From: a virus
DNA length: 64,000 bases
Virus record (IMG/VR): IMGVR_UViG_3300036790_000396
Span: 1 to 64,000 of that record
Strand: one strand, 5' to 3'
The translations under genes and the position numbers were made by a program. Below, in pieces: positions 15,563 to 22,655 of the stretch. Each line of letters starts with the position of its first letter. The stretch's first letter is position 1. The notes beneath the pieces were generated by a model. That model was given only the letters and a program-made list of their open reading frames with translations, searched no databases and was not told where the DNA came from.

Positions 15563-15608
15563 GGCTTCCGCTGCGCTAACATGGTTGCATGAGGGCACAG
15601 CGGAAGCC
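15563..15608 (+). promoter_or_regulatory. Inverted repeat enclosing the start codon of an HNH gene
   Basis: GGCTTCCGCTG and its exact complement 24 bases later enclose a TAACAT -10-like box and the ATG of the HNH gene. No Shine-Dalgarno sequence is present. Either the promoter makes a leaderless transcript starting at the ATG, or read-through RNA folds the start codon into the hairpin loop, keeping the endonuclease silent in long late transcripts. Confidence 0.55.
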
Positions 15609-16146
15609 TCCTCCTATCGTCGGCGAGAAGTTCGGGCGCTGGACGGTAACGGGGGAAGTCACTCATTCATTCGTCGGCGGCCAGGCTCGCCAGGCAGTTC
15701 TGTGCCAGTGTGAATGCGGAACCGAACGTATTGTCCTGGTCCAGACTCTCCGGCGCAGTGACCGCGGGAACCTGAGCTGCGGCTGCTGGAAACGTGAGCA
15801 GACCGCTACGCTTGTGTCTCGCACAAGATGGGCTGATTCTCACGGGCATGCGGCTAACGGGAAAGATGAGCTGTACCGTCTGTGGAGAAATGTCAATCGT
15901 CGCTGCCATAACCCGAAAGCTCACAATTACCGCTGGTACGGTGCTCGCGGAGTTCAGGTCTTCGGGGAGTGGCGCAAGGATTCCGGAGCCTTTATCCGCT
16001 ACATAGAACAGGCTCTGGGGCCGCGCCCGGACGGACGCTCTCTCGATCGCATCGACAGTGAGGGCGACTACGAGCCCGGGAACCTGAAGTGGTCCACGGC
16101 TGCGGAGCAGGCAGCCAATCGCAGGCCCCGTCAGCCCGGGGAATGA
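15589..16146 (+). CDS. HNH endonuclease with N-terminal zinc-finger-like region, 185 aa
   Basis: N-terminal GEKFGRWTVTGEV is the usual opening of a phage HNH/zinc-finger family, followed by a Cys cluster (CQCECGTER, LSCGCW). The HNH core is LYRLWRNVNRRCHNPKAHNY, YGARGVQVFGEW and SLDRIDSEGDYEPGNLKWST, then EQAANRR. It is a free-standing homing endonuclease, unrelated in domain order to the two AP2 types. Codons are more AT-rich than the flanks. It sits after the hydrolase gene and converges on a minus-strand pair. Confidence 0.88.
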   Translation: MRAQRKPPPIVGEKFGRWTVTGEVTHSFVGGQARQAVLCQCECGTERIVLVQTLRRSDRGNLSCGCWKREQTATLVSRTRWADSHGHAANGKDELYRLWRNVNRRCHNPKAHNYRWYGARGVQVFGEWRKDSGAFIRYIEQALGPRPDGRSLDRIDSEGDYEPGNLKWSTAAEQAANRRPRQPGE

Positions 16147-16147
16147 G

Positions 16148-16181
16148 AGAGGCCCCGCAGGAGACGTCTGGCGGGGCCTCT
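16148..16181. terminator. Bidirectional hairpin terminator between convergent genes
   Basis: AGAGGCCCCGC and GCGGGGCCTCT pair perfectly over 11 bp with a 12-base loop, immediately after the HNH stop and 11 bases before the stop of the convergent small gene. Confidence 0.8.
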
Positions 16182-16191
16182 TCCGTTCGCC

Positions 16192-16275
16192 CTACTTGCC
16201 CTTCGGCTTCTCGTGCGCTCCTCCGCCCTGGCTGGGCTTGGAGTCGGCCGCGCCGGGCTTGGCGTGAGATCCCAT
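16192..16275 (-). CDS. 27-residue hydrophilic protein with a perfect ribosome site
   Basis: On the minus strand AGGAGGTGATC, an ideal anti-SD match, precedes ATG by a few bases. The product starts MGSHAKPGAAD and ends HEKPKGK, rich in Gly, Lys, Pro and Ser, with no hydrophobic core, so probably disordered. It follows the membrane-protein gene in the same direction with a 28-base gap, and would be made from the same transcript. Too small for the usual gene callers. Function unknown; the strength of the ribosome site argues for real and high expression. Confidence 0.65.
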   Translation of the reverse strand: MGSHAKPGAADSKPSQGGGAHEKPKGK

Positions 16276-16303
16276 GACGATCACCTCCTCTCTCACGGTC
16301 TTC

Positions 16304-16969
16304 CTAGAAGTGCGACGGGTGCCTGTGCCGCTGCACCTCGTCGTACCGGGCCTTCAGCACGACGTCCTCCATGTGGCGGTGCCGCATTTCCCTCTCGGCG
16401 ATGTACCCGGCCCAGGCCGCCGCAGCCTCGGCTGCCTCCACCCTGGCGCGCTCCTCAGGAGACAGGCTGGCCAGCCAGCGGCTGTGCTCCTCGCCGCCGA
16501 CCGTCGCCTCGCGGGCGATGATCCCGATCCACATGAGCAGCGGGACGGCGATCAGGAATCCTGCGGCCCCGAGCTGCATGTGCGCCAGCAGGATGGCGGC
16601 GCCTGTCAGCGACAGGAGCGTGCCGCCCGCGCACCACGCCACGGCCTTCCCGGTGATGTGCCGCTCGCGGGCCGACCCGTCGGGCCACCGGTCTGCGGGA
16701 ACGTCCGCGGTGATCGCGGGAGCGTCCTGCTCCGGCTCGGGAGGCGGGGCGATCCCGGCGGCGGCCAGTGCCTCCTCGTACGGGCTGTACCACGCGGCCA
16801 GCGGCTCGATCGCGAACATCGACGGGGTGCCGTCGTACAGCAGGCGCGCGCAGAGGTGGCAGCAGGCCAGCCTGGCACCGGAAGGGCACGCCACCGTCAC
16901 CATGGCCTGCGCTCCGTACGGGCAGGCCCAGCCGCCCTCTCCGCTTCCCTGGCACATCATGAGGTTCAT
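16304..16969 (-). CDS. Two-helix membrane protein with Cys-rich N-terminus, 221 aa
   Basis: The N-terminal 45 residues have several Cys (CPYGAQAMVTVACPSG, ACCHLCARLL), plausible zinc ligands. Residues about 108-150 form two membrane helices (VAWCAGGTLLSLTGAAILLA and LGAAGFLIAVPLLMWIGII). A long charged C-terminal helix follows (RARVEAAEAAAAWAGYIAER). Both soluble parts should lie on the same side of the membrane. AGGAG precedes the ATG. The promoter carries the 20-bp palindrome also found ahead of the gene at 38105, so the two are likely co-regulated. Could act in superinfection exclusion or lysis; not determined. Confidence 0.75.
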   Translation of the reverse strand: MNLMMCQGSGEGGWACPYGAQAMVTVACPSGARLACCHLCARLLYDGTPSMFAIEPLAAWYSPYEEALAAAGIAPPPEPEQDAPAITADVPADRWPDGSARERHITGKAVAWCAGGTLLSLTGAAILLAHMQLGAAGFLIAVPLLMWIGIIAREATVGGEEHSRWLASLSPEERARVEAAEAAAAWAGYIAEREMRHRHMEDVVLKARYDEVQRHRHPSHF

Positions 16970-16992
16970 GACCGTCTCCTTCTCTTGCCTCC

Positions 16993-17020
16993 ACTATACC
17001 AAGGTTTATTGGTATTTCAA
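16993..17020 (-). promoter_or_regulatory. Promoter with palindromic operator ATACCAAGGTTTATTGGTAT
   Basis: On the minus strand TTGAAA, 16 bases and TATAGT form a promoter for the membrane-protein gene. The spacer and -10 overlap a perfect 7-bp inverted repeat (ATACCAA, TTGGTAT; 16996-17015). The identical 20 bases occur at 38047-38066, also ending in TATAGTGGAG in the direction of transcription. A repressor bound there would cover the -10. Confidence 0.72.
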
Positions 17021-17061
17021 GTGGACCCCGGAAGCATGGGAGACAAGGCGGGAGGTGAGGC

Positions 17062-17751
17062 ATGGGCACTGCTACCCTCGGGTACGATGGCGGACCACTT
17101 ATTACATTCAGGATCGACCCGGACAATATATCGTGGAACTTCCAAATACTAACAAATGTGATAGATACGATCGGCGGCCGGGTCGTCCAGATCATCGGCT
17201 CCCAGCTGCAGGACATGACCGTCACCGGCAGCTTCGGCCAGGATCACACCACTGCCCAGGGCGAGAGCTGGCGACAGGCTGAAGCCTTCCTGCAGCTCAT
17301 GACCAAGATCATGAACCAGCAGTCGGCGGACGCCACCAGCCAGGCTGCCATGCAGACGCCGCCCGTGTTCAGCTACCCGCCCCGGGGCTGGCGTTTCCAG
17401 GTGTACGTGAAGGATTTCTCCGATGCCGGCATGCCGGGAACGTCGATCCGCATGTCCCCCGGGATTTTCAACCAGCGCTGGATGCTGACGCTGTTCATCG
17501 TCCAGGACGCGAGCACCACCCTGGTCAAGGCCGGGGAATCCAGCGGCGTCGTCAACCAGCAGGCCGCAGCGGCGATTGCCGCCTACATGGCCCGGATCTC
17601 CGATGGCTTCGGCTGGAGCTACTCCCAGTACGTCTCCGTCAGCCCGCAGGGCATCAGCCAGTCGTCTCCGCAGCCGGCCGCCGCCCCGTCCCCGTCCGCT
17701 TCCACCGGGGCCGTCGCCACCGGCACCGGCAGGAACATCATCCCCGGCTGA
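17062..17751 (+). CDS. Tail/baseplate protein, 229 aa
   Basis: GGGAGG precedes the ATG, itself after a CCCCGGAAG motif. The N-terminus (FRIDPDNISWNFQILTNVID, GGRVVQIIGSQLQDMTVTG) and YPPRGWRFQVYVKDF look like the beta-rich proteins that link tube and baseplate hub. The C-terminus is Ser/Pro/Ala-rich and probably disordered. The stretch covering residues 11-37 is written in AT-rich codons unlike the rest. Position before the hub gene supports a baseplate role. Exact family not recognised. Confidence 0.65.
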   Translation: MGTATLGYDGGPLITFRIDPDNISWNFQILTNVIDTIGGRVVQIIGSQLQDMTVTGSFGQDHTTAQGESWRQAEAFLQLMTKIMNQQSADATSQAAMQTPPVFSYPPRGWRFQVYVKDFSDAGMPGTSIRMSPGIFNQRWMLTLFIVQDASTTLVKAGESSGVVNQQAAAAIAAYMARISDGFGWSYSQYVSVSPQGISQSSPQPAAAPSPSASTGAVATGTGRNIIPG

Positions 17752-17763
17752 GAGAGGCCCCTC

Positions 17764-17991
17764 ATGTCCAACCCGGTTCCCAAGCCCGTATGGGGTGCTG
17801 ACTGCCCCGTCTCGATGCCGCTGCCCGTTCCCCAGTCCGAGACGAAGCTCGTCGGGATGCACGGATTCTCGATGACGCAGTACAGGATGGTGCATGACAT
17901 CACCCAGGCCGAGTACGAGGGCCTCGCCGTGCCCGTCTACTCTCCCGTGAACCCCGGCGCGCAGGTGGCCGGCGACGTGAACGTGAGCTGA
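17764..17991 (+). CDS. Small tail protein, 75 aa
   Basis: A Pro-rich start (MSNPVPKPVWGADCP) leads to SETKLVGMHGFSMTQYRMV and EYEGLAVPVYSPVNPGAQV. It is compact, with no membrane segment. It sits between two baseplate genes, with two bases between its stop and the next GTG. It may be a small baseplate or tube-cap component. No family recognised. Confidence 0.6.
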   Translation: MSNPVPKPVWGADCPVSMPLPVPQSETKLVGMHGFSMTQYRMVHDITQAEYEGLAVPVYSPVNPGAQVAGDVNVS

Positions 17992-17992
17992 C

Positions 17993-18661
17993 GTGCCCCG
18001 GGCCGGCCTGAACTGCTCGCTCTCGTACCCGGACTCAGCGGGGAACACGCGCACGTACTCCGTGCGCACGGGAACGATCGCGCACGGCATCCAGATGGTG
18101 TTCGAGGAGTCCGAGGCGCGCACCGCCCGGGCGTTCTATCCCCACCGCGCCGCGATGGAGCAGTTCCAGCTCACCGTGCTGCTGAAGGACTGGAACGAGC
18201 GCAATGACTTCGTGAACTGGATGTCCACCTACGCCAACTACGCGATCGACCCCGACATCGTGCAGACGACGTTCCCGTGGATGACTGTCTCAGTCCCCAG
18301 CCGCGGGTTCAGCCAGGTCGGGATCCCTCTCACCGGCTACGAGTGGGGCGCCCATACCGGGATGATGATGTTCGAGCCGGTGATCGTCTTCGAGTCCGCG
18401 CAGTCGCCTGGCTCCTCGGGGCAGCCCCAGGTCTCTTCCGTCATCAACCAGTGGTCGGCGTTCTCCAGCGACCCGGCGATTCAGTACTTCTACCCGTTCG
18501 GGACGCAGCTGTCGGGCAGCCAGGCCCCGCCGAACGTGACGTACTACAACGGCAGCCCGGCTGCCTACAACACTGCGAACCCGGGGCCCGGCACCGTCAT
18601 CAGTACGGGACCAGGGTCGGCTACCGTCGTCGGAGGCGGCGGCCGGCGCATTGTCTCGTAG
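17993..18661 (+). CDS. Baseplate-associated protein, 222 aa
   Basis: GTG start two bases after the previous stop. The core (YSVRTGTIAHGIQMVFEESE, AMEQFQLTVLLKDWNERNDF, VNWMSTYANYAI) and GYEWGAHTGMMMFEPVIVFE are mixed alpha/beta, resembling tube-like or hub-adaptor folds. The C-terminal 70 residues are Gly/Ser/Pro-rich. It lies just before the hub gene and is probably part of the hub-tube interface. No catalytic residues are evident. Confidence 0.6.
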   Translation: MPRAGLNCSLSYPDSAGNTRTYSVRTGTIAHGIQMVFEESEARTARAFYPHRAAMEQFQLTVLLKDWNERNDFVNWMSTYANYAIDPDIVQTTFPWMTVSVPSRGFSQVGIPLTGYEWGAHTGMMMFEPVIVFESAQSPGSSGQPQVSSVINQWSAFSSDPAIQYFYPFGTQLSGSQAPPNVTYYNGSPAAYNTANPGPGTVISTGPGSATVVGGGGRRIVS

Positions 18662-18691
18662 CAGGAAGGGAGATGTCCTATTTCCGTATTT

Positions 18692-21193
18692 ATGTACGCT
18701 CCTGGATTGAAAGTTTACATAAGCACTGCCAGCAACGGAATTATAGACATAAGCGATGATGTCACCCAGGGCACCCTCGTGCGCCGCAGCAGCGGCGTGT
18801 CCACGTTCCAGTTCATGCTGCAGAACGCGCGCCGGAAGTACGACGGCGTCTTCACGCCGAACGACCGCATTATCGTCATGATGAAGCGGCTGGCATGGAT
18901 GCGCGTCTTCACCGGCTACCTCAATTCCGTGCCCCTCGTCACCGCATGGCCCACCGCCGTCCAGATCACGGCCTCCTGCAGCCTCAAGCGCCTGCAGTAC
19001 TGGTACTGGGATCCGGGCCTGGCAGCCTCGCAGGCGATGATAGGGCAGGCCATCGGCGCCGCCAAGGGCGCCGATGACGGCGGCACCTCCGCCGCGGCCA
19101 TGGCGATCCTCAACAACGTGGTGGGCTGGCCCTCCTCCAAGGTCCACATCGCGGGAATCCCCCAGGAGTGGATGACCTGGGCGTACAAGATCGCCAAGAA
19201 CGTCAACGCCCAGCTGGAGCAGGCTGACCAGCTCGCCCAGCAGTTCTACGCCCAGCTCGGCGCCAACGGCATTGTCGGCGGCGTCCTGCAGGGAGGCGCC
19301 GTCGCGTCCAACGCCCTGAAGGGCGGCACTTACGGAACCAGCCCGGCCGCCACCATCACCTCCGCGCAGGCCGCCGTCGCCGTGACGGTGTTCAACGCCG
19401 GCGTCTCCCTCGGCGCGGAAGCCCGCGACCAGGTCGTCGCCATCGCCGTCTGCTACCAGGAATCCCGGCTCGGGGCCAATGAGGGCACCCCGGGCGGCAC
19501 CGGCGGATCGGTCGGCATCTTCCAGCAGACGCCGGACAACGGATGGGGAACCGCCGCGCAGCTCGCGAACAACACCTATGCCGCCGCGCAGTTCTACAAG
19601 GCGCTGCTGAAGATCAGCAGCCGCGACTCGATGACGGTCGGCGCCGAGGGGCAGGCCGTCCAGAGGTCCGGCGTAGGCGCCGCTGCCTACCAGCAGTGGT
19701 CGTCCATGGCCACGTCCATCGTCAACGTGCTCTCGGGGGGGCAGGGAAGCGGCAGCGGGGCGGTCACGGCCCCGGCCGTGCAGGGAGCCTCCTCGACGAA
19801 GACCGGCAAGGCGGAAGGAGCCGCGCTCCTGCAGACCGCCGTCAGCTTCGTCGAGGAGCACCCGCACATTCCCTACCAGTACGGCGGCGACAGCGCCCCG
19901 CAGACTCCCGCCGCGCAGGTCACCTGCTTCGACTGCTCGTCCTTCGTGCAGTGGGTGTACTACCACACCCTCGGCTCCCTGGGCCAGTGCCCGCGCACCA
20001 GCGAGGACCAGTCATCCTGGTGCAAGTCGTCCGGCACGATCGTCACCGCCGCGCAGGGGATGAACATCCAGGGCGCGCTGATGTTCAAGGGCTCCCCGGG
20101 GCAGGCCACGCACGTCGAGATCAGCCTCGGCGACGGGCAGCACACGGTGGGATTCCACTACACGGGGACGGACGGCAGCGTCGTCGCCTCGGACGCGAGC
20201 TACTGGACGTGCGGCGGCCTGGCACCGTCCGTCGACTACTCCGGCGCCACGGGGTACTCCCCCTCGGCAACGTCCTCCACCTCCGGGTTCCAGATCGTGA
20301 ACGCCTCCCAGGAGCCGTGGTACAACCCGTCGGACCGGTTCGACTCGCTGTTCGGGGGAACCCCCTGGGTGGCGTCCTACAGCGAGGCCAGCGACTACAT
20401 CGGCACCTACCTGTCGGGACCGCGGGCCCTGCTGGCCGACCAGCCGCTGCTGCCGTACCTGAAGAACCTGATGTCGAGCTGCATGCGCATGTTCTCCTCC
20501 GCGCCGAACGGGGATTTCATCGCCTGGTTTCCCGACTACTACGGGATCTGGGGCACTGCCGCGATCATGCAGGTCGAGCCGATCGAGCTGCAGGACTTCT
20601 CCGTCTGGTGGGATGACACGCAGCTCGTCACCCACCAGTTCACGGTGGCACCGTACACGCAGGAGCAGCTTGACCTCACGACGGGCCAGGTCGCGTCCTC
20701 GTCGGACTCCCAGGTGACGGAGTGGCTGCTGATGACCACGTCCGGTGTGGCCACCATCGACATCCCGGCGATCATGTACGCGCTGTTCGGGCTGGAGGCG
20801 ACGACCGCCCAGGCGCAGAAGTTCATCGCGTGGGTCTACCAGCGGTTCGGGGCGCGGCCGAACTTCCAGCAGATGCCCGGCGTCATCGGCCCGCAGGGCG
20901 AGTTCTTCAGCGCCCTGTTCCTGTTCATGCAGTCGTGGGCCTACCAGTACGGCGCGGACATCCCGATCACCTTCATGCCGGAGCTGTGGCCGGGGATGCT
21001 GATCCAGATTCCGTCATTCGGCTTCCAGGCGTACGTTACGACCGTTACGCACCAATTTCAGATGGGACCGGGGGGCGGATTCACGACCGTGGTCAACATC
21101 GCCGCGCCCGCGCGCCTTCCCGGCAATGACGCCAATAGCGGGTCAAATCTCATCGGAATGCCCATAGCCGGAGGATTGGTGACACCATCCTGA
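18692..21193 (+). CDS. Baseplate hub with lytic transglycosylase and NlpC/P60 domains, 833 aa
   Basis: Residues 1-120 (GLKVYISTASNGIIDISDDV, FTPNDRIIVMMKRLAWMRVF) are the beta-rich hub fold. Residues 240-330 are a lysozyme/transglycosylase domain with Glu in VCYQESRLG and GIFQQTPDNGWG. Residues 370-510 are an NlpC/P60-type peptidase with Cys in DCSSFVQW and His in ATHVEISLG. The C-terminal 270 residues return to hub-like sequence ending near AYVTTVTHQFQMGPGGGF. The protein would sit at the tail tip and cut both glycan and peptide of the wall at infection. The start is uncertain: ATG 18673, in another frame, has the better ribosome site. Confidence 0.85.
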   Translation: MYAPGLKVYISTASNGIIDISDDVTQGTLVRRSSGVSTFQFMLQNARRKYDGVFTPNDRIIVMMKRLAWMRVFTGYLNSVPLVTAWPTAVQITASCSLKRLQYWYWDPGLAASQAMIGQAIGAAKGADDGGTSAAAMAILNNVVGWPSSKVHIAGIPQEWMTWAYKIAKNVNAQLEQADQLAQQFYAQLGANGIVGGVLQGGAVASNALKGGTYGTSPAATITSAQAAVAVTVFNAGVSLGAEARDQVVAIAVCYQESRLGANEGTPGGTGGSVGIFQQTPDNGWGTAAQLANNTYAAAQFYKALLKISSRDSMTVGAEGQAVQRSGVGAAAYQQWSSMATSIVNVLSGGQGSGSGAVTAPAVQGASSTKTGKAEGAALLQTAVSFVEEHPHIPYQYGGDSAPQTPAAQVTCFDCSSFVQWVYYHTLGSLGQCPRTSEDQSSWCKSSGTIVTAAQGMNIQGALMFKGSPGQATHVEISLGDGQHTVGFHYTGTDGSVVASDASYWTCGGLAPSVDYSGATGYSPSATSSTSGFQIVNASQEPWYNPSDRFDSLFGGTPWVASYSEASDYIGTYLSGPRALLADQPLLPYLKNLMSSCMRMFSSAPNGDFIAWFPDYYGIWGTAAIMQVEPIELQDFSVWWDDTQLVTHQFTVAPYTQEQLDLTTGQVASSSDSQVTEWLLMTTSGVATIDIPAIMYALFGLEATTAQAQKFIAWVYQRFGARPNFQQMPGVIGPQGEFFSALFLFMQSWAYQYGADIPITFMPELWPGMLIQIPSFGFQAYVTTVTHQFQMGPGGGFTTVVNIAAPARLPGNDANSGSNLIGMPIAGGLVTPS

Positions 21194-21194
21194 G

Positions 21195-21222
21195 TTGACT
21201 TTCCCCTGATATTCCCTAAGAT
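21195..21222 (+). promoter_or_regulatory. Promoter TTGACT-N16-TAAGAT followed by a terminator
   Basis: A good vegetative-type promoter begins two bases after the hub stop, in an AT-rich patch that also contains the ATTATTGAT motif. About 50 bases downstream is a strong hairpin, so a transcript from here would be a short RNA of about 80 bases unless the terminator is read through. Confidence 0.5.
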
Positions 21223-21272
21223 TATTGATGACTCCGGGCCAGGTTCTGAGGGGGACTGAACCGGATGAGGAA

Positions 21273-21309
21273 GGCCCCGGCGCGTGCGCTCGCCTGCCGC
21301 GCCGGGGCC
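21273..21309 (+). terminator. 12-bp hairpin terminator or attenuator
   Basis: GGCCCCGGCGCG pairs perfectly with CGCGCCGGGGCC around a 13-base loop. It lies between the promoter above and the next gene, so it either ends hub transcripts or attenuates the leader. Confidence 0.7.
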
Positions 21310-21335
21310 GGGCTATTTCCGCCCCCGGAAGGCTT

Positions 21336-21884
21336 GTGAGCCTTGCTGCGTCCTCGGCGTCCCCGAATACCGTCTCCACCGGTTTCACGACGCGCCGCAT
21401 CGTCGTCTCCTCAGTGTCCGCAGACGGCGCTACCGCCGTCTGCCTGGACGGCGGCGGCACTGAAGTGCGCGTCTCCCTGCTCTGGCAGCGGGCGAAGGGC
21501 GTCCTCCCGCAGCCCGGCGAGCAGTGGATCATCGCCCAGGACATGACTGCCTCCTGGTCGTTTGCGACGTTCATCGGAACCTCTGCCGCCCAGTTCCCTG
21601 CCGTTCCCGGCAGCTGGACGGCACTGGCCTTCAGCGGGGCCGGGACGTTCACGGGCACGTCGCGCTGCCGGCAGCAGGAGGACGGGATCCTGGTCCAGGT
21701 ATCAGGCGAGTTCTCAGCCGCGGGCAGTCCCTCGGCCTCGCTCGGCTCGGACGTCGCCGTCGCCTTTCCCTGGGCGGTGTCGGGCGCCGGGCACGCGTCA
21801 GTGACCACGTCGGGCACCGTGACGATCGCCGGCGTCACGGCATCAGCCGCTCTCGGGTTCTGCCAGCTCATCCCCCTCACCTAG
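21336..21884 (+). CDS. Baseplate protein, 182 aa
   Basis: The frame is open further upstream across the terminator, but the GTG at 21336, four bases after CCCCGGAAG, is the sensible start. The protein is all-beta: RRIVVSSVSADGATAVCLDG, VRVSLLWQRAKGVLPQPGEQ and WIIAQDMTASWSFATFIG. This OB-like arrangement with PGEQWII is typical of small baseplate spike or gpV/gp5-N-type proteins, and the gene lies just before the gp25-like gene. It is probably a spike-base or wedge adaptor. Confidence 0.6.
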   Translation: MSLAASSASPNTVSTGFTTRRIVVSSVSADGATAVCLDGGGTEVRVSLLWQRAKGVLPQPGEQWIIAQDMTASWSFATFIGTSAAQFPAVPGSWTALAFSGAGTFTGTSRCRQQEDGILVQVSGEFSAAGSPSASLGSDVAVAFPWAVSGAGHASVTTSGTVTIAGVTASAALGFCQLIPLT

Positions 21885-21892
21885 GAGAGACC

Positions 21893-22351
21893 ATGCGCGA
21901 CCTCGCGTGCCAGGGCGGCGACCTGGCCCTGTCCGGCAGCCAGCTCGCCACCGTTACCGGCGAGTCCTACATCAGGCAGCGGCTGGCCACTGCTCTCGCA
22001 GAACCATTCGATTCCGACCCGTATGAGACAGGATGGGGAAGTTATCTTGATTCGTGGCTTGGCTCCCCTCTTACGTCCTCCACGCCCGCGCTGGTCGCCT
22101 CCGAGGCGTCCCGCGTGATCAGCATCCTGATCGCGGCCCAGCGGCTGATGATCACCACATGGTCCCTCACGGGCTCCAAGGCCCAGCTCGCTGCCGCCGA
22201 CACGATTGCCGCAGTCCTGTCAGTCAGCGCGCAGCCCAGCGCCGCCGACCCGTCGGCCATGGCCGTGTCCGCTCAGCTCGTCACGCAGGCCGGCGCGCAG
22301 CTGACGGTCATCCGCACGGTGGCCTCGCAGCTCGGCCTGAACCTGTCGTAG
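21893..22351 (+). CDS. gp25/W-like baseplate wedge protein, 152 aa
   Basis: AGGAGAG precedes ATG 21893; the longer open frame is a shadow of the gene before. Short alpha/beta protein with TGESYIRQRLATALAEPFDS and a long helix (EASRVISILIAAQRLMITTW). Size, position between hub and baseplate-J genes, and the R-x-R-L-x-T-x-x-G/E-P pattern fit the GPW/gp25 family, which forms the core of the wedge. The segment coding EPFDSDPYETGWGSYLDSWL is in AT-rich codons, at the most conserved part of the fold. Confidence 0.72.
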   Translation: MRDLACQGGDLALSGSQLATVTGESYIRQRLATALAEPFDSDPYETGWGSYLDSWLGSPLTSSTPALVASEASRVISILIAAQRLMITTWSLTGSKAQLAAADTIAAVLSVSAQPSAADPSAMAVSAQLVTQAGAQLTVIRTVASQLGLNLS

Positions 22352-22359
22352 AATGCGGC

Positions 22360-22434
22360 TGCGGAGTGGAGGAGCTAGGTTACCTCGTCGGACTCATAAT
22401 CCGAAGATCGCGTGTTCGAATCACGTCTCCGCAA
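22360..22434 (+). tRNA. tRNA with anticodon CAT (Met, or Ile if lysidine-modified)
   Basis: All arms fold: acceptor TGCGGAG/CTCCGCA (7 bp), D stem GAGG/CCTC with GG in the loop, anticodon stem TCGGA/TCCGA with loop CTCATAA, T stem GCGTG/CACGT with loop TTCGAAT. The discriminator is A and CCA is not encoded. CAT reads AUG; it could instead be tRNA-Ile(CAU) needing TilS modification, which the sequence alone does not settle. Confidence 0.93.
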
Positions 22435-22655
22435 CGTGCGGTAGAGGGGCCCCTGTAGCCGTCGCGGCATGAGGCGCAAGCCGAAGTCTTGAAACCGGGG
22501 TACAGCGCTGAGCGAGTGCAGCGCGCTATCAAGAAAGCGCTGGTCCCTGCGGGGGCGGCTGCCAGGAGGATGAGCAGCCTGAAATAATGCGTCCTCCTCC
22601 CCCTCTTTCCCTGCGCGCCCCGGAAGCATGAGAGATTCTTCCGGGAGGGACCTGC
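22435..22655 (+). other. Gene-free spacer with hairpins after the tRNA
   Basis: About 220 bases hold no convincing gene; only tiny frames such as MRRKPKS occur. Hairpins are possible: AGGAGGA with TCCTCCT, GCGCTG-rich pairs near 22507-22535, and CCCGGAAG with CTTCCGGG just before the next gene (22619-22643). It may be a processed tRNA trailer and leader of the baseplate-J gene. Confidence 0.4.

Noticed and set aside
21225-21335. N-terminal extension of the baseplate gene from ATG 21225
   Set aside because: It would translate through the terminator hairpin into Arg/Gly-rich sequence; GTG 21336 has the motif with fixed four-base spacing.
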